From assembly GCA_000721375.1 (NCBI GenBank), contig JOGW01000010.1:62001-126000 (forward strand): a DNA stretch of 64,000 nt, given 5' to 3'. The DNA is from Streptomyces sp. NRRL B-3428 (GTDB lineage: Bacteria; Actinomycetota; Actinomycetes; Streptomycetales; Streptomycetaceae). Of this stretch, positions 1 to 9,191 are shown piece by piece (position 1 is the stretch's first letter; the number at the start of each line of letters is the position of its first letter). The position numbers and the translations under genes are program-made. A model generated the notes under the pieces. That model had not been told where the DNA came from. It saw only the letters and a list, made by a program, of their open reading frames with translations, and ran no database searches.

Positions 1-3000
1 TCGGCCTCCTTGAGCAGCTGTTCGGCCTTCTTGACCGCGGCGATACGGACCTTGCCCGCCTCGGAGTTGGCGTCCGAGACCAGGTTCTTGGCCTTGGCGG
101 TGGACTCGGCGAGCTGCTCTTCGGCGGCCTTCACGAGCGCGTCGCAGCGCTCGCCCGCCGTCTTCATCTGCTCGGCCGACTCGCGCCGTGCGCGCTCGTG
201 CAGTTCCTCGATCTCGCCCGTGATCCGGTCGCGCAGCTCCTCGGCCCGCTCCCTTATGGCGGTGGCGTCCCGGCGTGCGCCGACGAGCAGTTCGTCCGCA
301 TCCGTACGGGCCTTCTCCACCAGCGAGTTGCCCTCGATGGTGGCTTCCGAGACGAGGCGCTCGGCCTCCACGCGTGCCGCCCCGACCATCGTGTCGGCCT
401 GCGCCTCCGCGTCCGTGGCGGCCTTGAGTGCCTTCTCCGCGGCGTCCGAAGTGAGCTTCTCGGCCTCGGCGACGGCCTCGGTGACCAGGGTGTCGACCTG
501 CTCCGCGGCCTCGCTGCGGCGCTTGTTGGCGGCCTGGCGCGCCTCGTCGAGGGTGCGCTCGGCCTCCGTCTGCGCCTCGCTGCGGATCCGCTCGGCCTCG
601 GCCACCGCGTCCGACTTGATCTGCTCGGCGGCACTGCGCGTGCGCTCGGCGTGCTGCTGCGCGGAGCCGACGTTCTCGGCGGCCTCGGCACGCAGCCGCT
701 CCGCCTCGGTCGTGGCCTCGCCGATCAACTGGTCGGCCTGCGCGGCCGCGTCGCTGCGGATCCGGTTGGCGTCCTCGCGCGCCTCGGCGCGGGTACGGGA
801 CGCGTCCTGGTCGGCCGAGGCGATCGCGTCGGAGGCCTCCGTACGAAGCCGCTGGGCGTGCTCGGCCGTATCGGTGCGCAGCCGCTCCGACTCCGTGATG
901 GCTTCCGCCATGGTGCGCTCGGCGAGCGACTTGGCGGCCTCGGCCTCCTCCTGCGCCTCACGCCGTACGCGCGAGGCGTCCTCGGAGGCCCGCTCGCGCT
1001 CGGCATAGGCGTCGGCGCGTACGCGGTCCGCCTCTTCCTGCGCCTCGGTCCTGGTCCGCTCAGCAGCGTGCTCGGCGGCCGAGCGAAGACCGGTGATCTC
1101 CTCCTGGGCCTGCTCGTGCAGACCGTTCACCGAGTCCCGTACCTGCTGCGCCGTCAGCTCGGCCGCGGCCACGAGATCGGTCGCGCGCCGGTCGGCCTCC
1201 TCGACCAGGCGTACCGCCTCGGTCTGGGCCTCCTCCACCCGCTTGCGGGCGCCGGCGAGGAGCTCCTCGCTCTGCTCGCGGGCGCGCTCGCGCTCCTGGT
1301 CGGCCTCGCCGCGCGCGCCGTTGAGCAGCTCCTCGGCCTCGCGCCTGCGCCGACCCGCCTCTTCCTGCGCCTCGCGCAGCGCCTCGGCGGCCTCGGCGCC
1401 CACGCGCTCGGCGGCGGTCGCGGCCTCGGCGCGGATACGGTCCGCGCTGTCCTGTGCCTCGGCCTTCAACTGCTCGGCCTCGGCGGCCGCCTCGGTCCGC
1501 AGCCGTACGGCGAAGGACTCGCCCTCGGCGCGCGACTGCGAGGCGTCGGCCGCGGCCTCGGTGCGCAGCCGCTCGGCCTCGGTCTCGGCCTGCGACTGCA
1601 GCGCCCGGATGCGCTCGGCGGACTCCGTACGGTTGCGCTCGGTCTCCTCGGCCGCCTCACGGCGCAGCCGCTCGGCCTCGGCGCGGGCGTCGACGAGCGC
1701 GGCCTCGGCGGCGGTGATCCGCTGCTCGGCCTCGGTGTGCAGCCGGGTCAGCTCCTCGGCCGCCTCCGACTGCCGCTGCGCCACGGCCCGTTCGGTGTCC
1801 TCACGCAGCTTCTGCGCGGCCTGCTCGGCCTCCGCGGTGACCGCCTCGGCGCGCTCCTCGGCCTCCGTGCGGTGCCGCTCGGCCTCGGTACGGGTGCGCT
1901 CAAGCGTCTCCTCGGCCTGCTTGCGCAGGGTCGTGGCCCGCTCGATGGCCTCGGTGCGTACGCGCTCGGCCTCGGTGCCCGCGGCAGCCTTCAGCTCGTC
2001 CGCGTCCGTACGGGCCTTGGCGAGCAGCTCCTCGGCGGAGGAAGCCGCCTCCTCGATCTGCTGCACGGCCTCGCGCCGCGCCTCGCCCCTGATCCGCTCG
2101 CCCTCGGCCACGGCCTCGGCGCGCAGCTGCTCGGCCTCGCCGCGCAGGCGGCGGGCGTCCTCCTGCAGCTGCTCGGTCTTGGCCCGGTACTCCTTGGTGT
2201 CGTCCTTGGCCGCGCCCTTGAGCTGCTCGGCGATGTCCTGCGCCTCGCCGCGCAGCCGGTCCGCCTCGGCCTCGGCCTCGCGCCGGATCCGCTCGGCCTC
2301 CTCCCGCGCGGCCTGGGTGGTCGCCCGCGCGTTCTCGGAGGCCTTGTCGAGTACGTCCTCGGCGGTCCGCGCCGCCTTCGACAGCTGGGAGGCCGACTCC
2401 TCGGCGGTGATGGTGCGGGCCTTCTCGGTGGCGTCGGCCGTGACCTTCTCGGCCGCGGCACGGGCGTCCGCGAGCAGCTGCTCGGCGGTGGCCTTGACCG
2501 ACTCGGCCTCCTTGGTGGCCTCGCCGACAAGACGGGCGACCTGCTCCTTGGCCGTACGCGTGCGCTGCTCGTTGGTCGACTCGGCGCTCGCGAGCCGCTT
2601 CTCGGCGGCTTCCTTCGCCTCGGTGACCAGCTTCTCGGCCTCCGCGCGCGCCTCGCGCAGCGCGGTGTCGGCCTCCTGGATCCGCTGCTCGGCGGCGCGG
2701 CTCAGCTCGGTGGCCTGCCGGCGGGCCTGGTCGGTCTCGCCCACCGTGGACGACCGCAGCTGCTCGGCGTGGTCGGTGGCCTCCTGGGCCTGGGTGGACG
2801 CGGCGGTCAGCAGGCGCTCGGCGTCCGCGCGGGCCCGGCGCAGGATCTCCTGGGCCTGGGTGGACGCGGCCTCGGCCTCGGCCGTAAGACGCTGTCGCGC
2901 CTCGGCGTTGACCCGCTCGGCCTCGGCGCGGGCGGCGGCGAGGGCCTGGTCGGCCTCGGCGCGGGAGTCGTCGAGCAGGCGGCGGGCCTGCTGCTCGGTG

Positions 3001-3482
3001 CGGGCGCGCAGCTGCTCGGCCCAGGCCACGTTCTCGTTGACGTGGTTCTCGACGGTCTGGCGGCGCTCGGCCAGCTCCTGGTCGAGCTGCTGGCGGCGCG
3101 ACACGGCCTCGGAGTGCAGCTCGGACTGCAGCCTGGCCTGCTGCTCGGCGTGCTCCTGGAGGATGCGCTGGGTCTGGGCGCGGACGTCGCGCAGCTCGCG
3201 CTCGGCGTCCATCCGCAGCTGGTCGGCCTGAACCTGGGCATTACGCAGCAGCTGCTCGGCCTGGTAGCCGATGTCAGCGCTGTCATAGGCAGGACGGCTC
3301 GCGAGGCTGCGACGCGCCTCGTGGAGCTTGGCGCGCAACACCTCGACCTGGTAACCCAGGTCTTCGGCATGCTGAACAGCCTTCTCGCGGTCTTTCTTCA
3401 GCCGGTCCATCTCGGCTTCGAACCGCGAGAGGGAGTCGGTCTCAGCCGGCCGCCTGCTCTCCTGGCCTTCGTAGCCCCGCAC
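1..3482 (-). CDS. scy: Scy, polarisome-associated long coiled-coil cytoskeletal protein (3' end outside window)
   Basis: At least 1160 codons are open on the minus strand from a GTG at 3482 to the left edge; the C-terminus is missing. The protein opens with MRGYEGQESRRPAETDS, then a short heptad stretch (about residues 18-60). It continues as one almost unbroken, Ala/Glu/Arg/Gln-rich coiled coil of near-repeated segments such as AEQLLRNAQ and AEADRIR, with no catalytic domain. This matches Streptomyces Scy, a filament-like protein with a 51-residue repeat that marks new hyphal tips and, with DivIVA and FilP, organises apical growth (family knowledge). The next gene upstream on the same strand is methylmalonyl-CoA epimerase, as I recall for S. 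coelicolor SCO5397/5398. The start is chosen because the N-terminus resembles Scy; the upstream GGGGA is a weak, distant ribosome-binding site. The extreme repetitiveness creates long meaningless frames on the other strand. Confidence 0.93.
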   Translation of the reverse strand, partial: MRGYEGQESRRPAETDSLSRFEAEMDRLKKDREKAVQHAEDLGYQVEVLRAKLHEARRSLASRPAYDSADIGYQAEQLLRNAQVQADQLRMDAERELRDVRAQTQRILQEHAEQQARLQSELHSEAVSRRQQLDQELAERRQTVENHVNENVAWAEQLRARTEQQARRLLDDSRAEADQALAAARAEAERVNAEARQRLTAEAEAASTQAQEILRRARADAERLLTAASTQAQEATDHAEQLRSSTVGETDQARRQATELSRAAEQRIQEADTALREARAEAEKLVTEAKEAAEKRLASAESTNEQRTRTAKEQVARLVGEATKEAESVKATAEQLLADARAAAEKVTADATEKARTITAEESASQLSKAARTAEDVLDKASENARATTQAAREEAERIRREAEAEADRLRGEAQDIAEQLKGAAKDDTKEYRAKTEQLQEDARRLRGEAEQLRAEAVAEGERIRGEARREAVQQIEEAASSAEELLAKARTDADELKAAAGTEAERVRTEAIERATTLRKQAEETLERTRTEAERHRTEAEERAEAVTAEAEQAAQKLREDTERAVAQRQSEAAEELTRLHTEAEQRITAAEAALVDARAEAERLRREAAEETERNRTESAERIRALQSQAETEAERLRTEAAADASQSRAEGESFAVRLRTEAAAEAEQLKAEAQDSADRIRAEAATAAERVGAEAAEALREAQEEAGRRRREAEELLNGARGEADQERERAREQSEELLAGARKRVEEAQTEAVRLVEEADRRATDLVAAAELTAQQVRDSVNGLHEQAQEEITGLRSAAEHAAERTRTEAQEEADRVRADAYAERERASEDASRVRREAQEEAEAAKSLAERTMAEAITESERLRTDTAEHAQRLRTEASDAIASADQDASRTRAEAREDANRIRSDAAAQADQLIGEATTEAERLRAEAAENVGSAQQHAERTRSAAEQIKSDAVAEAERIRSEAQTEAERTLDEARQAANKRRSEAAEQVDTLVTEAVAEAEKLTSDAAEKALKAATDAEAQADTMVGAARVEAERLVSEATIEGNSLVEKARTDADELLVGARRDATAIRERAEELRDRITGEIEELHERARRESAEQMKTAGERCDALVKAAEEQLAESTAKAKNLVSDANSEAGKVRIAAVKKAEQLLKEA

Positions 3483-3689
3483 TGCCGGGTATCCGTCCCC
3501 TGGTCGCAAGTCTCTCCAAACGGCCCTGTCCATCCGCCGAACGGGGCCACCCGGGGAATGGTGTCAGATCATCGGCGGAGCAGGGGCGGCTGCCCCGACG
3601 CCCGTCCCCCGAAATCGAGACCCCGGCAAGCGGCCGCGCCACACGCACGCACGGCCGCCCCCAACCCTACCGGCCCCGATAAGCCGAGG

Positions 3690-4130
3690 TCAGTGGTCCT
3701 GGGATCCCTCGGGTGCGGATGTGACGAGTTCGGTGAGGACTCCGTGGCAGTCCTTGGGGTGCAGGAACGTGATCCGTGACCCCATCGAGCCCCGACGGGG
3801 CTCGTCATAAAGGACACGGACGCCCTTATCGCGTACGGAGGCGGCGTCCGCGTCCACGTCGGCGGTGCCGAACGCGATGTGATGAACGCCCTCCCCGTTC
3901 TTGGCGAGCCACTTCGCGACGGTGGAATCCTCGCGGATCGGTTCGAGGAGCTGGAGGTACGAAGCCCCTCCGTCGGAGGTCTCGTTGATCTTGAGCATGG
4001 CCTCGCGTACGCCTTGCTCCTCGTTGACCTCGGTGTGGAAGACCTCGAAGCCGTAGGTGGACGTATAGAACTCCACGGTCTTCTCAAGGTCGTGGCAGGC
4101 GATCCCGATGTGGTCGATGCGCGTCAGCAT
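3690..4130 (-). CDS. mce: Methylmalonyl-CoA epimerase
   Basis: 146 residues, normal for the family. It interconverts (2R)- and (2S)-methylmalonyl-CoA between propionyl-CoA carboxylase and the B12-dependent mutase. The vicinal-oxygen-chelate fold is recognisable from MLTRIDHIGIACHD and GEGVHHIAFGTADVD. The usual metal ligands map to His7, Gln60, His84 and Glu134 (in CHGVLTELV). The start at 4130 has GGAGAG immediately upstream. A longer in-frame extension to 4451 was rejected because it runs into the divergent promoter and thiolase and has no family similarity. The gene is divergent from the thiolase and upstream of scy. It is functionally linked to meaB on the other side of the thiolase and to the mutases. 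Confidence 0.95.
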   Translation of the reverse strand: MLTRIDHIGIACHDLEKTVEFYTSTYGFEVFHTEVNEEQGVREAMLKINETSDGGASYLQLLEPIREDSTVAKWLAKNGEGVHHIAFGTADVDADAASVRDKGVRVLYDEPRRGSMGSRITFLHPKDCHGVLTELVTSAPEGSQDH

Positions 4131-4225
4131 CTCTCCAGTGCAGCGCCTTCGGCCGCGATTACGCAACGTGCGCGCGATCACACTCATAGCCCGGTGACCG
4201 CGGCGGGTACTCATCAGTACATTGC

Positions 4226-4245
4226 GAGTAAACCCTCGTTCACTC
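4226..4245. promoter_or_regulatory. Imperfect inverted repeat in the mce/thiolase divergent promoter
   Basis: GAGTAAAC-CCTC-GTTCACTC, arms of 8 bp matching at 7 positions. It sits 25 bp before the thiolase ATG in a 139-bp divergent intergenic region. A shared repressor of acyl-CoA genes could bind here. The regulator is not identifiable from the sequence. Confidence 0.35.
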
Positions 4246-4269
4246 CTCATCCCCAAGGGGCCAAGCCTC

Positions 4270-5481
4270 ATGTCAGGAACTTCTGGAACGAACAGCACGA
4301 CCTCTGTGATCGTCGCCGGGGCCCGCACGCCCATGGGACGACTGCTCGGTTCGCTGAAGTCCTTCTCCGGGGCCGACCTCGGCGGCTTCGCGATCAAGGC
4401 GGCGCTCGAGCGGGCCGGTATCGGCGGTGACCAGGTCCAGTACGTGATCATGGGCCAGGTGCTCCAGGCCGGGGCAGGGCAGATCCCGGCACGTCAGGCC
4501 GCCGTGAAGGCGGGCATTCCCATGAACGTCCCCGCGCTCACCATCAACAAGGTCTGCCTGTCCGGCCTGGACGCGATCGCGCTCGCCGACCAGCTGATCC
4601 GCGCGGGCGAGTTCGACATCGTGGTCGCGGGCGGCCAGGAGTCGATGACCAACGCGCCCCACCTGCTGCCGAAGTCCCGTGAGGGCTTCAAGTACGGCGC
4701 GATCGAGATGCTCGACTCGATGGCCTACGACGGTCTGACCGACTCCATCGAGGGCATCGCGATGGGCGAGTCCACCGAGAAGCACAACTCCCGTCTGGGA
4801 CTTGGCCGCCCGGAGCAGGACGAGATCGGTGCGCTCTCGCACCAGCGCGCGGCGGCCGCCCAGGCGAACGGCATCTTCGAGGCCGAGATCACCCCGGTCG
4901 AGATCCCGCAGCGCAAGGGCGACGCGGTCATCTTCAGCAAGGACGAGGGCATCCGCCCGGAGACCACCGCCGAGTCCCTCGGCAAGCTGCGTCCCGCGTT
5001 CGCCAAGGACGGCACCATCACCGCGGGCACCGCCTCGCAGATCTCCGACGGCGCCGCGGCGGTCGTGGTGATGAGCAAGGCCAGGGCCATCGCGCTCGGC
5101 CTCGACTGGATCGCCGAGATCGGTGCGCACGGCAATGTCGCGGGCCCCGACAACTCGCTGCAGTCGCAGCCGTCGAACGCCATCCAGCACGCCGTGAAGA
5201 AGGAGGGGATCTCGGTCGAGGACCTCGACCTCATCGAGATCAACGAGGCCTTCGCGGCAGTCGCGGTCCAGTCAATGAAGGACCTCGGCGTTACGCCGGA
5301 AAAGGTGAACGTCAACGGTGGTGCGATTGCCCTGGGCCACCCCATCGGCATGTCCGGTGCGCGACTTGTCCTCCACTTGGCGCTCGAACTCAAGCGCCGT
5401 GGCGGCGGTGTGGGCGCGGCCGCGCTGTGCGGTGGCGGCGGTCAGGGTGACGCACTGATCGTGCGGGTACCCAAGGCCTGA
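4270..5481 (+). CDS. Acetyl-CoA C-acetyltransferase (thiolase)
   Basis: 403 residues, standard for a tetrameric thiolase. It condenses or cleaves acyl-CoA/acetoacetyl-CoA in the cytosol. Visible active-site elements are the nucleophilic Cys96 in [10 protein letters not shown], the NEAFA segment, His357 in [11 protein letters not shown] and the second cysteine Cys387 in [11 protein letters not shown]. The start [21 protein letters not shown] at 4270 is chosen over the in-frame GTG/ATG at 4222 because AAGGGG lies upstream and the thiolase fold begins at SVIVAGART. It is followed 46 bp later by meaB on the same strand, so co-transcription is likely. It could act in degradative thiolysis or in biosynthetic acetoacetyl-CoA formation for ethylmalonyl-CoA or PHB metabolism; the sequence alone does not decide. 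Confidence 0.95.
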   Translation: MSGTSGTNSTTSVIVAGARTPMGRLLGSLKSFSGADLGGFAIKAALERAGIGGDQVQYVIMGQVLQAGAGQIPARQAAVKAGIPMNVPALTINKVCLSGLDAIALADQLIRAGEFDIVVAGGQESMTNAPHLLPKSREGFKYGAIEMLDSMAYDGLTDSIEGIAMGESTEKHNSRLGLGRPEQDEIGALSHQRAAAAQANGIFEAEITPVEIPQRKGDAVIFSKDEGIRPETTAESLGKLRPAFAKDGTITAGTASQISDGAAAVVVMSKARAIALGLDWIAEIGAHGNVAGPDNSLQSQPSNAIQHAVKKEGISVEDLDLIEINEAFAAVAVQSMKDLGVTPEKVNVNGGAIALGHPIGMSGARLVLHLALELKRRGGGVGAAALCGGGGQGDALIVRVPKA

Positions 5482-5527
5482 CGGTCGGTTTCCGCCGCCG
5501 CGTACGTACGACAGAACTGGAGCTGTG

Positions 5528-6484
5528 ATGCACGACGTCCCCTCGCTGGTGGCTCAGGCGCGGGAGGGCCGGCCGCGGGCCGTGGCCCGGCTGATCTCGC
5601 TGGTCGAGGGGGCGTCGCCGCAACTTCGTGAGGTGATGGCCGCGCTGGCCCCGTTGACCGGCAACGCGTACGTAGTCGGTCTGACGGGGTCGCCCGGGGT
5701 CGGCAAGTCGACCTCGACCTCGGCTCTCGTGTCGGCGTACCGGCGGGCGGGCAAGCGGGTCGGCGTCCTGGCCGTCGACCCCTCCTCGCCGTTCTCGGGC
5801 GGCGCGCTGCTCGGGGACCGGATCCGGATGGCGGACCACGCCTCGGATCCCGGTGTCTACATCCGCTCGATGGCCACCCGCGGCCATCTCGGCGGTCTCG
5901 CCTGGGCCGCGCCCCAGGCGATCCGCGTGCTCGACGCCGCGGGCTGCGACGTCGTGCTCGTCGAGACGGTCGGCGTCGGGCAGTCCGAGGTCGAGATCGC
6001 CTCGCAGGCGGACACGTCGGTGGTGCTGCTCGCGCCCGGTATGGGCGACGGGATCCAGGCGGCGAAGGCCGGGATCCTGGAGATCGGCGACGTCTACGTG
6101 GTCAACAAGGCGGACCGGGACGGCGCGGACTCCACGGTCCGCGAGCTCAACCACATGCTGGGCCTCGGTGAATCCCGTGGCCCCGGCGACTGGCGCCCGC
6201 CGATCGTGAAGACGATCGCGTCGCGCGCCGAGGGCATCGACGAGGTGGTCGAGGCTCTGGAGAAGCACCGGGCCTGGATGGAGGAGCGCGGGGTGCTTGC
6301 CGAGCGCCGTGCCGTCCGTGCGGCTCGCGAGGTGGAGACCATCGCGGTCACGGCTCTTCGTGAGCGGATCGCGGACCTGCGGGGCGACCAACGTCTGTCG
6401 GCCCTGGCGGACCGGGTCGCCTCGGGCGCCCTGGACCCGTATGCGGCGGCGGACGAGCTCGTGTCCGGCCTGACGCAGGGCTGA
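5528..6484 (+). CDS. meaB: MeaB-type GTPase, chaperone of B12-dependent acyl-CoA mutases
   Basis: 318 residues. This G3E P-loop GTPase loads and protects adenosylcobalamin on methylmalonyl-CoA or isobutyryl-CoA mutase. The P-loop GSPGVGKST lies at residues 54-62. Further G-domain signs are AVDPSSPFSGGALLGDRIRM (switch/Mg region), VETVGVGQSE, and NKADRDGAD as the guanine-specificity motif. The C-terminal helical arm (about 270-318) is the dimerisation region of the family. The ATG at 5528 is chosen because GGAG stands 5 nt upstream; the GTG at 5525 would be too close. It lies downstream of the thiolase. The partner mutase subunit IcmA is in this window, about 13 kb away. Confidence 0.95.
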   Translation: MHDVPSLVAQAREGRPRAVARLISLVEGASPQLREVMAALAPLTGNAYVVGLTGSPGVGKSTSTSALVSAYRRAGKRVGVLAVDPSSPFSGGALLGDRIRMADHASDPGVYIRSMATRGHLGGLAWAAPQAIRVLDAAGCDVVLVETVGVGQSEVEIASQADTSVVLLAPGMGDGIQAAKAGILEIGDVYVVNKADRDGADSTVRELNHMLGLGESRGPGDWRPPIVKTIASRAEGIDEVVEALEKHRAWMEERGVLAERRAVRAAREVETIAVTALRERIADLRGDQRLSALADRVASGALDPYAAADELVSGLTQG

Positions 6485-6487
6485 TTT

Positions 6488-6580
6488 CTCCCCACCCCGC
6501 CCGCCGCAGGCGAACCCGCACCCCCAGCGGCCCCGGCGGGGGCTCCGCTCCCTGCACCCCCGGTGCCGCCCCGCGCCCGG
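6488..6580. repeat. GC-rich intergenic repeat-like element
   Basis: A C-rich then G-rich non-coding stretch (CCCCACCCCGCCCG..., CCCCGGCGGGGGCTCCGCTCC) between meaB and the response regulator. Similar imperfect dyads are scattered in Streptomyces intergenic DNA (recollection). A related and clearer copy occurs at 33493-33646 here. It may also end meaB transcription. Confidence 0.35.
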
Positions 6581-6581
6581 A

Positions 6582-6599
6582 CCTGAAGATCCCTTCAGG
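6582..6599. promoter_or_regulatory. Inverted repeat upstream of response regulator gene
   Basis: CCTGAAG-ATCC-CTTCAGG, a perfect 7-bp dyad ending 22 bp before the ATG at 6622. Its position fits an autoregulatory or promoter-overlapping site of the adjoining two-component system. The binding protein is not known. Confidence 0.4.
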
Positions 6600-6621
6600 G
6601 AGCCTTTGTCACACTTGACGC

Positions 6622-7293
6622 ATGCGCCTGCTCATCGTCGAGGACGAAAAACGACTGGCCCTCTCGCTGGCCAAGGGCCTCACCGCCGAGGGGTACGCCG
6701 TCGATGTCGTGCACGACGGCCTCGAAGGGCTGCATCGTGCGAGCGAGACCGAGTACGACCTGCTCATTCTCGACATCATGCTGCCGGGCATGAACGGGTA
6801 CCGGGTGTGCTCGACGCTGCGCGCCGCCGGGAACGACGTGCCGATCCTGATGCTGACCGCCAAGGACGGCGAGTACGACGAGGCCGAGGGGCTCGACACC
6901 GGGGCCGACGACTACCTCACCAAGCCCTTCTCGTATGTCGTGCTCGTGGCCCGGATCAAGGCCCTGCTGCGCAGACGCGGCGCCGCGCGGAGTGCGAATC
7001 CGGTCATCACGCTCGGCGAGCTCAGCGTCGACACCGCAGCGAGGCGGGTGCACCGGGGCGAGGACGAGATCACTCTCACCGCCAAGGAGTTCGCGGTTCT
7101 GGAGCAGCTGTCCGTCAGGGCCGGCGAGGTCGTGTCCAAGTCCGAGATCCTCGAGCACGTGTGGGACTTCGCGTACGAGGGCGATCCCAACATCGTCGAG
7201 GTGTACGTCAGTACGCTGCGCCGCAAGCTCGGCGCCCAGTTGATCAAGACCGTGCGCGGTGCCGGGTACCGGTTGGAGGCCGGCGCACGATGA
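6622..7293 (+). CDS. OmpR-family response regulator (RapA1-like)
   Basis: 223 residues. The receiver domain (1-115) starts MRLLIVEDEK, with acidic pocket Glu7/Asp8, phospho-acceptor Asp51 in LLILDIMLPGMNGY and the Lys of TKPF. A winged helix (about 125-220) with VYVSTLRRKL and TVRGAGYRL forms the OmpR/PhoB output domain. Its stop overlaps the kinase start as ATGA, so the pair is translationally coupled. By gene order and family I recall RapA1 (SCO5403), whose system affects actinorhodin production; this is synteny-based, not proven. The 7-bp dyad just upstream is a candidate autoregulatory site. The upstream 5' region is short and GC-rich. Confidence 0.93.
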   Translation: MRLLIVEDEKRLALSLAKGLTAEGYAVDVVHDGLEGLHRASETEYDLLILDIMLPGMNGYRVCSTLRAAGNDVPILMLTAKDGEYDEAEGLDTGADDYLTKPFSYVVLVARIKALLRRRGAARSANPVITLGELSVDTAARRVHRGEDEITLTAKEFAVLEQLSVRAGEVVSKSEILEHVWDFAYEGDPNIVEVYVSTLRRKLGAQLIKTVRGAGYRLEAGAR

Positions 7294-8714
7294 AGCGGTT
7301 CTTCTCCTCCGTACGCGCCCGCGCCGCCCTCGGCGCGACCGCCGTCGTCGCCGTCGCCCTGATCGGCGCCGGCACCGCGGTCTTCCTCTCGTTGCGGGCC
7401 AACCTCACCGAACAGGCCTCCACCCAGGCCGAGTCCGCAGCCCGCCGCGTCGCCGCCCAGCTGGCCGCCGGCACCCCGTACGCGAATCTCGAACTGCCGG
7501 ACAGCGAGGACCACCCGGTGCAGGTCATCGACCGAGAGGACCGGCTGCGCGCGGCGAGCGAGGATCTGGAGGACATCACCGGCACCGGTGTCGCCGCCGT
7601 GGTGCCGCGGCCCTCGCTCGCCCCGGACGGGGACGAGGACGAGGACGACCGCGACGAGAGCGACCCGGATGTCGGGGAGATCTCCGACCGCGCCTGGTAC
7701 GCCACCGGCAAGGCGACCGTGGACGGGGAGCGAGCGGACTACCGGTTCGCCGCGGTCGAGGTGACCACCCGCGACGACACCACCGTCACCGTGTACGCCG
7801 GCGCCCCGCTCACCGCGAGCGAAGGCGCGGCCCGCACCGCCCTGACCTCGATGCTCATCGGCCTGCCCGCGCTGGTGCTCGTCGTCGGCGGTGTGACCTG
7901 GCTCGCGACCCAGCGCGCCCTGCGACCGGTCGAGGGCATCCGGCAGGAGATGGCCGCGATCACCGCGTCCGAGGATCTGAGCCGGCGCGTGCCCGTGCCG
8001 GACACCCATGACGAGATCGCCCGCCTGGCCAAGACGACCAACGAGACGCTCTCGGCGCTGGAGTCGAGCGTGGAGCGGCAGCGGCGGTTCGTGGCCGACG
8101 CCTCGCACGAGCTGCGCAGCCCGATCGCCTCGCTGCGTACACAGCTCGAAGTGGCCGCCGCACACCCGGAGTTGCTGGACATCGACGGGGCGGTGGAGGA
8201 CACCGTACGACTGCAGGCGCTGGCCGCCGATCTGCTGCTGCTTGCCCGGCTCGACGCGGGGGAGCGGCCGGCCGAGTCGCGGGTGGATCTCGCGGCCCTC
8301 GCCACCGAAGAGCTCTCGCAGCGGACGGGCGACCGGATTCCCGTGCGGACGCATATCGCTCAGGGCGTCGTAGTGGCCGGATCCCGCGGCCAGTTGGCCC
8401 GGGTGCTCGGCAACCTCGTCGACAACGCGCAGCGCCATGCCCGCTCCCGTATCGCCGTGTCCCTGGAGGCCGATGCGGGGCAGGCCGTCCTCACCGTCGG
8501 CGACGACGGCGAGGGCGTGCCCGAGGGCGAGCGGACCCGGATCTTCGAGCGCTTCGTGCGGCTCGACGACGCACGCACGCGCGACGAAGGCGGCGCCGGG
8601 CTCGGGCTCGCCATCGCCCGTGATGTGGTGGAGCGCCATGGCGGCCGGCTGAGTGTCGGCGACTCTCCGGACGGCGGGGCGCTCTTCGAGATGCGGCTAC
8701 CGCTGGTGGGTTAG
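7290..8714 (+). CDS. Membrane sensor histidine kinase (RapA2-like)
   Basis: 474 residues starting MKRFFSSVRARAALGATAVV. Transmembrane helices lie at about 11-33 and 183-205. Between them is a roughly 150-residue extracellular sensor with a strongly acidic insert (GDEDEDDRDESDPD, about 114-127). A HAMP linker follows (about 206-258), then the phospho-acceptor His273 in [10 protein letters not shown]. The catalytic ATPase has N (NLVDNAQRHA), G1 (GDDGEGVP) and G2 (GGAGLGLAIA) boxes. It overlaps its response regulator by 4 nt, and its last codons overlap the convergent absC-like gene by 4 bp. The acidic loop could bind metal or cationic peptide; that is inference only. Confidence 0.93.
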   Translation: MKRFFSSVRARAALGATAVVAVALIGAGTAVFLSLRANLTEQASTQAESAARRVAAQLAAGTPYANLELPDSEDHPVQVIDREDRLRAASEDLEDITGTGVAAVVPRPSLAPDGDEDEDDRDESDPDVGEISDRAWYATGKATVDGERADYRFAAVEVTTRDDTTVTVYAGAPLTASEGAARTALTSMLIGLPALVLVVGGVTWLATQRALRPVEGIRQEMAAITASEDLSRRVPVPDTHDEIARLAKTTNETLSALESSVERQRRFVADASHELRSPIASLRTQLEVAAAHPELLDIDGAVEDTVRLQALAADLLLLARLDAGERPAESRVDLAALATEELSQRTGDRIPVRTHIAQGVVVAGSRGQLARVLGNLVDNAQRHARSRIAVSLEADAGQAVLTVGDDGEGVPEGERTRIFERFVRLDDARTRDEGGAGLGLAIARDVVERHGGRLSVGDSPDGGALFEMRLPLVG

Positions 8715-9184
8715 GGCTTTCCGCGCTGCGTGTGCAGGTGGTCGGCGATCGGGGTGAGGGTGGCCCGCAGTGTGGCGAGCTCCTGCGGGGACATCAGGTC
8801 GATGTAGTGCTTGCGCACCGAGGCGACGTGATGGGGCGCGACCTTCTTCATGGTCTCCTGGCCCTCGTCCGTGAGCACCGCGTACAGGCCGCGCCGGTCG
8901 GACTCGCAGTTCTCGCGTCGTACGAGACCCGCGCTCTCCATCCGTGTGATCTGGTGCGAGAGCCGGCTCTTGGACTGCAGCGTGGCGGTCGCGAGATCGC
9001 TCATGCGCAGCCGCTGGCCCTCGGCCTCGGACAGGTTGACCAGGATCTCGTAGTCGTTGTTCGTCAGTCCGAACGGCTGCAGATCCTTCTCCAGCTGGTA
9101 CATCAGGAGCTTGTTGACAGCCAGATGTGTGCGCCAGGCGCACTGCTCGTCCTGGGACAGCCAGTGGGGGGTGTCGGTCTCCAT
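8711..9184 (-). CDS. absC: MarR-family regulator, AbsC-like
   Basis: 157 residues with a MarR winged helix: recognition region LRMSDLATATLQSKSRLSHQ and wing ESDRRGLYAVLTDEG. The N-terminal METDTPHWLSQDEQCAWRTHL and the position immediately after a RapA1/A2-like pair match S. coelicolor AbsC (SCO5405 from memory), a pleiotropic regulator of antibiotic production linked to zinc. The zinc role is established for AbsC, not shown here. It is convergent with the kinase gene, overlapping by 4 bp. An AT-rich pair of dyads directly upstream of the ATG is a probable autoregulatory operator. Confidence 0.85.
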   Translation of the reverse strand: METDTPHWLSQDEQCAWRTHLAVNKLLMYQLEKDLQPFGLTNNDYEILVNLSEAEGQRLRMSDLATATLQSKSRLSHQITRMESAGLVRRENCESDRRGLYAVLTDEGQETMKKVAPHHVASVRKHYIDLMSPQELATLRATLTPIADHLHTQRGKP

Positions 9185-9191
9185 GTATCGA

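Noticed and set aside
198..3779. A 1193-residue open frame on the plus strand, plus another of 712 residues at 1093-3231
   Set aside because: Both are mirror images of the repetitive, GC-rich Scy coiled-coil codons; they are Leu/Gly or Ser/Arg/Ala strings without any domain, ribosome-binding site or codon bias.
6912..8639. Long minus-strand frame opposite the sensor kinase
   Set aside because: Antisense shadow of a clear histidine kinase; low-complexity His/Gly/Arg sequence with no family similarity.
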